From: Comamonadaceae bacterium
GTDB taxonomy: Bacteria > Pseudomonadota > Gammaproteobacteria > Burkholderiales > Burkholderiaceae_C
Assembly: GCA_947374505.1 (NCBI GenBank)
Contig: CANCCE010000022.1
Coordinates: forward strand, 1 to 20,103
DNA length: 20,103 nt
Direction of reading: 5' to 3'
The notes beneath the pieces were generated by a model. The model saw only the letters and a program-made list of their open reading frames with translations. It ran no database searches and had not been told where the DNA came from. Made by a program: the position numbers and the translations under genes. Position 1 is the stretch's first letter. Each line of letters begins with the position of its first letter. Shown piece after piece: positions 15,093-20,103 of this stretch.

Positions 15093-15952
15093 GCGGCTTC
15101 GTCTTCGATCGTGTTGCGCAAGATGCCGATGTTGTCGATCTCGATCTCAACGGTGTCGCCGTGCTTCATCCAGACCGGCGGATTGCGCGCTTGACCGACG
15201 CCAGCTGGGGTGCCCATGATGATCAAGTCACCCGGTTCCAGGGTCATGCATTCAGACACTAACTTGATGGTTTCGGCGACGCCCCAGATCATGTCGCGGG
15301 TGTTGGCGTCTTGCATGATCTGGCCGTTCAATCGCGTCTGAATGCGCAGTTCTGAGGCGCCGGCTGGCAGCTCGTCCGCGGTCACCAGCAGCGGGCCAAA
15401 ACCACCCGTGCGGTCGAAGTTTTTGCCGATGGACCATTGCGGTGTTTTCTTTTGGTAATCGCGCACCGAGATGTCGTTGAAGCAGCTGTAGCCGAAGACG
15501 GCGTCCAGCGCGTTGTCCAGCGTGGCGTGCTTGACGGTCTTGCCGATGATGACGGCGACTTCGGCTTCGTAGTCAAAACGGACTGAGACTTTCGGGCGCA
15601 AGGCTTTGGCGTTGGGCGCAAGCAGCGACGTGGCGGTGCGCATGAAGAACCACGGGTACTCGGGTTTGTCGCGGCCGCCTTCTTTGGCGTGGTCAAAGTA
15701 GTTCAGTCCTAAACAGATGATCTTGCCGGGCTCGGGCAGCAGCGGTGACAGCGTCAAACTGGCCAGCGGCATGCGTGGGGCTTTAGATTCGATCGCGGCC
15801 TTGGCGGCGGCCATCATGTCCACGCCGTTGCGCAGATTGGTGCGCAGGTCACTGCTCAAGTCGGGCATGGCCAGCTGCAGGTCAATCACGTCTGACCCGG
15901 TGACCACGCCGAGGCGGTCTTGGTTCTGCTGGCGGAAAGTGGTGAAACGCAT
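15089..15952 (-). CDS. Fumarylacetoacetate hydrolase-family enzyme
   Basis: 287 residues from the ATG at 15952, which has AGGAG about six bases upstream; an upstream in-frame ATG at 16057 would overlap the preceding gene and add an unrelated 35-residue tail. The fold starts with a small N-terminal domain. The FAH domain begins at KIICLGLNYFDHAKE (77-91). Metal ligands are E129 and E131 in FDYEAEVAVI and D160 in FNDISVRDYQ, with the C-terminal signature LEPGDLIIMGTPAGVG. Family members hydrolyse or decarboxylate acylpyruvates and related ring-cleavage products, or act as hydratases. Here it probably handles the product made by the dioxygenase (inference). The stop overlaps the next start by ATGA. 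Confidence 0.9.
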   Translation of the reverse strand: MRFTTFRQQNQDRLGVVTGSDVIDLQLAMPDLSSDLRTNLRNGVDMMAAAKAAIESKAPRMPLASLTLSPLLPEPGKIICLGLNYFDHAKEGGRDKPEYPWFFMRTATSLLAPNAKALRPKVSVRFDYEAEVAVIIGKTVKHATLDNALDAVFGYSCFNDISVRDYQKKTPQWSIGKNFDRTGGFGPLLVTADELPAGASELRIQTRLNGQIMQDANTRDMIWGVAETIKLVSECMTLEPGDLIIMGTPAGVGQARNPPVWMKHGDTVEIEIDNIGILRNTIEDEAA

Positions 15953-15984
15953 GAAAACTCCTGGATAAAAAACGGGGATAAAGA

Positions 15985-16890
15985 TCAGGTCGGGGCAAAC
16001 ATCACAGCGCGTTGGGCCACCTTGAGCACGGCACTGGGTGGTGCCGAGATGCCCCATTGGTCAACCCGACCCGGCGGCCAAGTCCAGTCGCCTGGTTGGC
16101 CGGCTCTGTAGCTGTCGTCGATTTGCTGGACATCTGAGGTGTACTCAATGACGATGTCAAACGGCCCGACGAAGTAGTTGAAAACGTTGTTGCCGGGACC
16201 GTGGCGACCCGGCCCCCACTCGATGCCGAAGCCGGCGTCTTTCATGCGGCCACCGCCGCGCATCACGGCCTCGGTGGCGGCGACCACGAAGGCCACGTGG
16301 TTGAGGGCGTCGTTGTCGGTGTCGCCCAGCGCGATGCTGTGGTGGTCGCTGTTGCAACGCATGAACGCCATGATGCGGGTCCGGTCTGACAAGGAGAAAT
16401 CCAGCACCTGCTCCAGGAAAACGCGAGACGCCTCGACGTCGTGGCTGTTGAGAACGGCATGCGCCAAGCGGATGGGTGCGTCGGGCTGCACCGAGGTGTC
16501 CGTGTGCAAGGCATCGCCGAAGACCAGTTGAAAGACGCGGCCATCGGGGTCGGCTATCGACAAGGCTGTGCCACCCCCAGGGCTCTTCAGTTCTGCCAGC
16601 GGCTGCACCACGCGGCCACCGGCTGACAGCGCCGCAGTCGCAGCTTGTTGTAGGGCCTGCACGCTGCGGGCTCTGAGCGTGACGTGGCGTATTTGTGCGG
16701 GTCCTTCTTGCTGGTGCAAGGCCAGCACATGGTGGTCAGCGCCGGTCGCGCGCAGGTACAGTGCACCGGCTTCGCGTGCGGCCACACTCAGGCCCCAGAC
16801 GCGGGTGTAAAAATCTTCAGCCAAGGCGAGATCGGGCACATTGAAGGCCACGCTGCGCAAGCCGCTGATGAGGGAGGATGCATGGGTCAT
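15985..16890 (-). CDS. Two-domain VOC extradiol ring-cleavage dioxygenase
   Basis: 301 residues with two vicinal-oxygen-chelate domains. The N-terminal one starts LRSVAFNVPDLALAEDFYTR; the C-terminal one starts IRLAHAVLNSHDVEASRVFL. The three Fe(II) ligands of type I extradiol dioxygenases are in place: H144 (LAH), H198 (LNHVAF) and E249 (VIEYTSD), with spacing similar to BphC (146, 210, 260). Such enzymes cleave catechols next to the two hydroxyls. The N-terminal domain lacks a full metal site, as usual. The start codon overlaps the amidohydrolase stop (ATGA). The substrate is not known; hydroxylation by the operon's FAD enzyme would produce it. Confidence 0.85.
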   Translation of the reverse strand: MTHASSLISGLRSVAFNVPDLALAEDFYTRVWGLSVAAREAGALYLRATGADHHVLALHQQEGPAQIRHVTLRARSVQALQQAATAALSAGGRVVQPLAELKSPGGGTALSIADPDGRVFQLVFGDALHTDTSVQPDAPIRLAHAVLNSHDVEASRVFLEQVLDFSLSDRTRIMAFMRCNSDHHSIALGDTDNDALNHVAFVVAATEAVMRGGGRMKDAGFGIEWGPGRHGPGNNVFNYFVGPFDIVIEYTSDVQQIDDSYRAGQPGDWTWPPGRVDQWGISAPPSAVLKVAQRAVMFAPT

Positions 16891-17963
16891 GTTGTGGGTG
16901 GCCTTGGGTTGGAGGAGGGCGGTGTCGTTGTCGTGTCAAGCAATGGCAGGCCTAAAAATCGGCTGGCATTGCCCTGTGTCATTCTTTGCAGTGCTTCTGG
17001 CGTCAGCGATGCGGCTTCTAGCCGAGCGACGGGTTGGTCGTCATGAAAGTTGAAGGGGTAGTCCGTGCCGATCATCAGCTGCGTATCGCCAAAGCAGTGC
17101 ACAAGATGCTTGAGCGTGGCCTCGTCAAAGACCAAGGTGTCGTAGAAAAATTGACGTGCTTGTGCGGTGGGCGACTGCAGCACTGATTCGCGCAGCGCCG
17201 GAAACACGCTGATGGCTTGCTCCAGTCTCGGCAGCAACATGGCCAGGGTGCCGCCGCCGTGACTGAAGGCCATGCGCAGACGAGGGCGGCGCAAGATCAA
17301 GTTACTGGTCAGGGCGGAGGCCGCAGCCAAGCCGACGTCTGTCGGGTAGGCCAGCACTTGCTGAAGCGGCGGCGGTCCGATCAGTCTGTCCATGCCTGTC
17401 GGTCGCAAGGCGTGCACAAACACCGCCATGTCGAGCGCTTCGCAAGCTTCAAAGAACGGGTCTAACCGCAGGTCGCCGATCACCATGCCGTTGATGTTGC
17501 TGCCTATTTCGACGCCCGCAAAGCCAGGGGTCCGGCGCAGGTACTCGAGTTCTTTGATCGCCAGGTCGATGTCTTGCAGCGGCACGGCGCCCAAGCCGAT
17601 CAACTGGCCGCCGGACTCGGCCACCATGGCGGCGATCTGGTCGTTCAGGTAGCGCACCAGCACCGCACCGTCGGCGGCTTTTAGCCAGTACGACAGCAAC
17701 TCAGGCATTGGTGAAATAGCCTGCAACGCCAAGCCCATGTCCGCAAAATCAGCCAAGCGGCGTGAGGTGCTCCAGCACTTGTCAGACACCGTCCGGTAGT
17801 TCTTGCCGTCGATGATGACCTGCCGGTGGCAGGCATCTGCAGGCGCCATGCTGGGCCAGCCGGAGGGCGCGGCTGCGCCTAAAAATGAGGGAAATTCGAA
17901 GGGGATGACATGCGCGTGCGTGTCGACCCCGCAGGCGCAATGCGAGCGCAATAGGCTGCTCAA
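16887..17963 (-). CDS. ACMSD-type amidohydrolase (PF04909), start uncertain
   Basis: About 358 residues if it starts at TTG 17963. Zinc-site residues of the amidohydrolase-2/ACMSD class are visible: H16 and H18 in VDTHAHV, H184 in FVHALRPTG, H235 in FSHGGG and D301 in GTDYPF. Members decarboxylate compounds such as 2-amino-3-carboxymuconate semialdehyde or resorcylates, or hydrolyse related products. In this operon it plausibly decarboxylates a ring-cleavage product or the starting acid (inference). There is no in-frame ATG near the expected start: in-frame ATGs upstream lie in the regulator gene or the shared promoter. The nearby ATG at 18013 with a good GGAG is in the other frame and stops at TGA 17960-17962, overlapping this TTG. 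Either the enzyme starts by coupled reinitiation at TTG, or the sequence carries a one-base deletion. The C-terminal tail is Thr/Pro-rich. Confidence 0.8.
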   Translation of the reverse strand: MSSLLRSHCACGVDTHAHVIPFEFPSFLGAAAPSGWPSMAPADACHRQVIIDGKNYRTVSDKCWSTSRRLADFADMGLALQAISPMPELLSYWLKAADGAVLVRYLNDQIAAMVAESGGQLIGLGAVPLQDIDLAIKELEYLRRTPGFAGVEIGSNINGMVIGDLRLDPFFEACEALDMAVFVHALRPTGMDRLIGPPPLQQVLAYPTDVGLAAASALTSNLILRRPRLRMAFSHGGGTLAMLLPRLEQAISVFPALRESVLQSPTAQARQFFYDTLVFDEATLKHLVHCFGDTQLMIGTDYPFNFHDDQPVARLEAASLTPEALQRMTQGNASRFLGLPLLDTTTTPPSSNPRPPTT

Positions 17964-18013
17964 GTGAGCGACGCTGAGGCGCTGGAAGTTTGATCTTGGC
18001 GCACGGGTGTCAT
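17960..18013 (-). CDS. Possible 17-codon leader peptide or frameshifted true 5' end of the amidohydrolase
   Basis: An ATG at 18013 has GGAG with ideal 7-nt spacing. It encodes MTPVRQDQTSSASASLT and stops at a TGA that overlaps a TTG in the amidohydrolase frame (TTGA). As a leader it would couple translation; as a frameshift, adding one base would join it to the enzyme. No classic slippery heptamer precedes the stop. Confidence 0.4.
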   Translation of the reverse strand: MTPVRQDQTSSASASLT

Positions 18014-18065
18014 GATGGGTCTCCGGTTCTATGTATTTGGCGAGCAGTTTAAAAGGCGGCACTTC

Positions 18066-18093
18066 ATTTATCCAGTCGATTCTTTGAATAAAT
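18066..18093. promoter_or_regulatory. Candidate LysR operator in the divergent promoter
   Basis: Inverted repeat ATTTATCC-N12-GAATAAAT (7 of 8 pairs) with an inner ATTC-TTT-GAAT palindrome, located between the divergent regulator and catabolic operon. LysR regulators usually bind dyad, AT-rich sites here. TACAAT at 18093-18098 is a possible -10 for the regulator gene. Confidence 0.4.
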
Positions 18094-18105
18094 ACAATCC
18101 ATCCC

Positions 18106-19005
18106 ATGGATATAAAAGCTGTTGACCTGAACTTGCTGGTGGTGTTTGCCGCCATGATGAAACACCGCAGCGTGACGCGGGCTGCCGAGGCCTTGAATTT
18201 GAGTCAACCCGCCATGAGTGCAGCGCTGGCACGGCTGCGGGTTTTGTTGAACGATCCGTTGTTTGTGCGCTCAGGCTGGCAGATGCAGCCGACGCCGCGC
18301 GCCCTGGAGCTGGACGAGCCTGTCCGTCAAGTGGTCGAGATCATTCGCTCAGACATTCTTCAACCCTTGACCTTCGACCCGGCCACGGCCAAGCGCAGCT
18401 TCACCCTGTTGATGCCAGACATTGGTGAGGTGAATTTTTTGCCGCGTATTTTGGCGCTGTTGGCTGAGCAGGCCCCCCACATTGATCTGCGCACCTTGGC
18501 CATGCCGCGTCATGCGGCGGCCGGAGCACTCGAAACCGGCGCTGCTGAACTGGCGATTGGCTACTACCCGGATCTGGAAAAACCCGGTTTCTTCCGGCAA
18601 AAGTTGATTGACAACAGCCACGTCTGTGTGGTCCGTCAAAGCCATCCGGCGATCGGTTCGCGGATGACGCAGACGCAGTTTTTGGCGGCATCCCATGCGG
18701 TCGCAAAACCCGATGGCCGGGAGCATGTCTTTGAGCAGTTCTTGCAACAAAAGGGCTTGAAGCGGCGGGTGGTTGTCGAACTGTCACACTTCATGAGCTT
18801 GTTGCCGATTGTTGAAAGCTCTGATCTGGTGGCCACCGTGCCGCGCGATCTGGCGCAGTTTTTCGTCGCTCACGGAAAAATCAAGATGGTCGAAATTCCC
18901 ATCAAGCCGCCGGTCATCGATGTGCATCTGATATGGCATCAGCGTTTCCAAAAAGATCCGGCACATGTTTGGTTGCGTTCCTCGATTCACCAGGTGCTTG
19001 GCTGA
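18106..19005 (+). CDS. LysR-family transcriptional regulator
   Basis: 299 residues, the usual LysR length. The N-terminal winged helix-turn-helix is clear: DLNLLVVFAAMMKHRSVTRAAEALNLSQPAMSAALARLR (about 7-45) followed by LLNDPLFVRSGWQMQPT. The effector-binding domain begins near residue 90 (RSFTLLMPDIGE). The helix-turn-helix style and LFVRSG resemble the NahR/NodD/LinR subgroup (inference). It is transcribed away from the catabolic operon that starts 92 nt away, so it is probably its regulator, responding to the substrate or an intermediate. The ATG has no Shine-Dalgarno. A TACAAT -10-like hexamer ends 7 bp before it, so the mRNA could be leaderless. Confidence 0.92.
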   Translation: MDIKAVDLNLLVVFAAMMKHRSVTRAAEALNLSQPAMSAALARLRVLLNDPLFVRSGWQMQPTPRALELDEPVRQVVEIIRSDILQPLTFDPATAKRSFTLLMPDIGEVNFLPRILALLAEQAPHIDLRTLAMPRHAAAGALETGAAELAIGYYPDLEKPGFFRQKLIDNSHVCVVRQSHPAIGSRMTQTQFLAASHAVAKPDGREHVFEQFLQQKGLKRRVVVELSHFMSLLPIVESSDLVATVPRDLAQFFVAHGKIKMVEIPIKPPVIDVHLIWHQRFQKDPAHVWLRSSIHQVLG

Positions 19006-19009
19006 GCCT

Positions 19010-19024
19010 ATCCACGCCGTGGAT
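19010..19024. promoter_or_regulatory. Perfect 15-bp palindrome after the LysR gene
   Basis: ATCCACG-C-CGTGGAT begins 5 nt after the LysR stop and lies about 80 nt before the next Bug gene. There is no T-run, so an operator for the downstream gene is as plausible as a terminator stem. Confidence 0.35.
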
Positions 19025-19104
19025 GGCATCTATCTGTCGAATTAACTTTGCAATTAGCGCTCAGGGCTCTTACCATGCAGCCAATCCCAAAACGAGGCTA
19101 TTCA

Positions 19105-20103
19105 ATGAAGCAAGCAATCCCGTTGGTTACCCTGGCACAGGCAACAGTCACACGCCGACAGGTTCTGGCTGTTGGCGGACTGGCGCTTACGCCTTTGAGT
19201 TTTGCGCAGCGAACCTACCCGGATCGTGCCGTGAAAGTCGTTGTGCCCAACGCCCCGGGCAGTTCTGTGGACACCATCGGCCGCGTGGTGTGCATCGAGA
19301 TGGCTCGCTTGCTCGCTCAGCCCATGGTGATCGACAACCGCGCAGGCGCTGCGGGTGCCATCGGTGTTGAGGCGGTGCGCAATGCGCCAGCGGATGGCTA
19401 CACGGTACTGATCGGTTCGAGCAGCGCCCTGTCAGTGGCGCCACTGTTGCAAAAAGCAGTGACCTACAACGCCTTGCGGGACTTTGAACTCGTCTCCTTG
19501 ATGGCTTTTTTGCCCAATGTACTGGTCTGCCATAACCAGTTGCCGGTGCAGAACCTGTCGCAGCTGATCGCCTACGCCAAGTCCAAAGGCAACGGTTCCA
19601 ACATGGCGTCGGCCGGTGTCGGTTCGGTCAGCCATTTGGCTGGCATGGCGCTGCAGAGTGCCGCCGGATTCAAGTCGCTGCACGTGCCTTATAAGGGCGG
19701 TGCCCAAGGCGTTGCCTCAGTGGTTTCCGGCGAGACGGATTGGGTGCTGACACCCGCGCCGGCGGCCATGTCCCTGGTGGCGGCTGGCCGTTTGAGATTA
19801 TTGGGTCACAGCATGCCGCCCACCAGTCAACCTTTGGGGGCAGTGCCTTCGCTGGGTGCCAGCTTGCCCGGTTTTGAATTTGCCAGCTGGATTGGTTTGA
19901 TGGCGCCCAAAGGCGTTCCAAGTGCAGTCGTTGAATTGCTGTCGAAGACCATGACGGTGGCGTTGCAGCGTCCTGAAGTGCACAAGGCGTTTGAGCTGAA
20001 CGGGGCCGTGTCGCAGGCTTCCTCGCCAGAAGGATTTAGGGCTTACTTGACGCGGGACATCGACATCAATCGACGGGCCGTTGCGACTGCGGGTTTGCAG
20101 GCG
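19105..20103 (+). CDS. Bug/TctC-family periplasmic solute-binding protein, Tat signal (C-terminus cut by window)
   Basis: 333 codons, open to the right edge; family length suggests only the last few residues are missing. The ATG at 19105 has GAGG seven bases upstream; an in-frame ATG at 19075 is possible but weaker. The N-terminus has VTRRQVLAVGGLAL, a twin-arginine signal, cleaved probably after SFAQ. The mature part shows YPDRAVKVVVPNAPGSSVDTIGR, then VIDNRAGAAGAIG, ADGYTVLIG, HVPYKGGAQGVASV. It is 99 nt downstream of the LysR gene on the same strand, so either co-transcribed with it or under its own control. It could serve the same aromatic pathway as the operon-encoded receptor (inference). 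Confidence 0.88.
   Translation, partial: MKQAIPLVTLAQATVTRRQVLAVGGLALTPLSFAQRTYPDRAVKVVVPNAPGSSVDTIGRVVCIEMARLLAQPMVIDNRAGAAGAIGVEAVRNAPADGYTVLIGSSSALSVAPLLQKAVTYNALRDFELVSLMAFLPNVLVCHNQLPVQNLSQLIAYAKSKGNGSNMASAGVGSVSHLAGMALQSAAGFKSLHVPYKGGAQGVASVVSGETDWVLTPAPAAMSLVAAGRLRLLGHSMPPTSQPLGAVPSLGASLPGFEFASWIGLMAPKGVPSAVVELLSKTMTVALQRPEVHKAFELNGAVSQASSPEGFRAYLTRDIDINRRAVATAGLQA

Noticed and set aside
15953..16057. N-terminal extension of the FAH-family protein to an ATG at 16057
   Set aside because: It would overlap the dioxygenase gene and adds unrelated sequence. The ATG at 15952 has AGGAG and starts the normal family N-terminus.
17960..18013. Programmed -1 frameshift joining the 17-codon frame to the amidohydrolase
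   Set aside because: No X-XXY-YYZ slippery heptamer or clear stimulatory hairpin is present before the TGA. A TTG restart or a one-base deletion is simpler.

Overview
The window reads as chromosomal DNA of a betaproteobacterium, most likely Burkholderiales/Comamonadaceae (Limnohabitans-, Rhodoferax- or Polaromonas-like). This is an inference from three Bug/TctC-type solute receptors in 20 kb, the fairly high GC of most genes, AAGGA-type ribosome sites, and the mixture of aromatic-acid catabolic and DUF1501/DUF1800 genes. No rRNA, tRNA, CRISPR array or insertion sequence was seen. Both window edges cut genes: one on the minus strand at the left edge and one on the plus strand at the right edge.

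Left part (1-2816): an AT-richer accessory-looking region. A truncated minus-strand gene encodes an exported protein of unknown function that contains the same ~65-residue Cys/Trp module twice. Divergent from it are two plus-strand paralogues (1100-1477 and 1832-2761). They share an almost identical N-terminus (MGMRVG...), SGDLA-type helical repeats, a common ribosome-site block and a similar upstream box. The longer one adds a low-complexity Ala/Ser/Thr region and a natural seven-histidine run. Each is followed by a hairpin terminator or terminator-like hairpin.

Second block (2855-5752, plus strand): a periplasmic Bug receptor, an NADPH-dependent FMN reductase-like flavoprotein and an ATP-grasp ligase lie 2-31 nt apart, probably as one operon. 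The end of the ATP-grasp gene overlaps a convergent minus-strand LTxxQ (Spy/CpxP-like) gene.

Third block (5735-12119, minus strand): an atypical HflK/HflC pair (ATGA overlap), an AEC-family permease, a DUF1800 lipoprotein, a Tat-type DUF1501 protein and the LTxxQ protein are collinear with short gaps. They form a probable envelope-associated operon of unknown purpose. A 349-nt gene-free stretch (12120-12468) separates it from the next block.

Fourth block (12469-18013, minus strand): a tightly coupled catabolic operon encodes, in transcription order, an ACMSD-type amidohydrolase, a two-domain extradiol (VOC) dioxygenase, a fumarylacetoacetate-hydrolase-family enzyme, an MhpA-like FAD hydroxylase and a Tat-exported Bug receptor. 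The likely scheme is uptake, ring hydroxylation, meta ring cleavage, then decarboxylation and hydrolysis of the product; the aromatic substrate is not identifiable from sequence. A divergent LysR regulator (18106-19005) is its probable controller, with an inverted repeat in the shared promoter. The amidohydrolase has an unusual 5' end: a well-placed ATG opens a 17-codon frame whose TGA overlaps an in-frame TTG of the enzyme, which implies either a coupled leader peptide or a one-base frameshift. After the regulator comes a third Bug receptor (19105 to the right edge), also with a twin-arginine signal.
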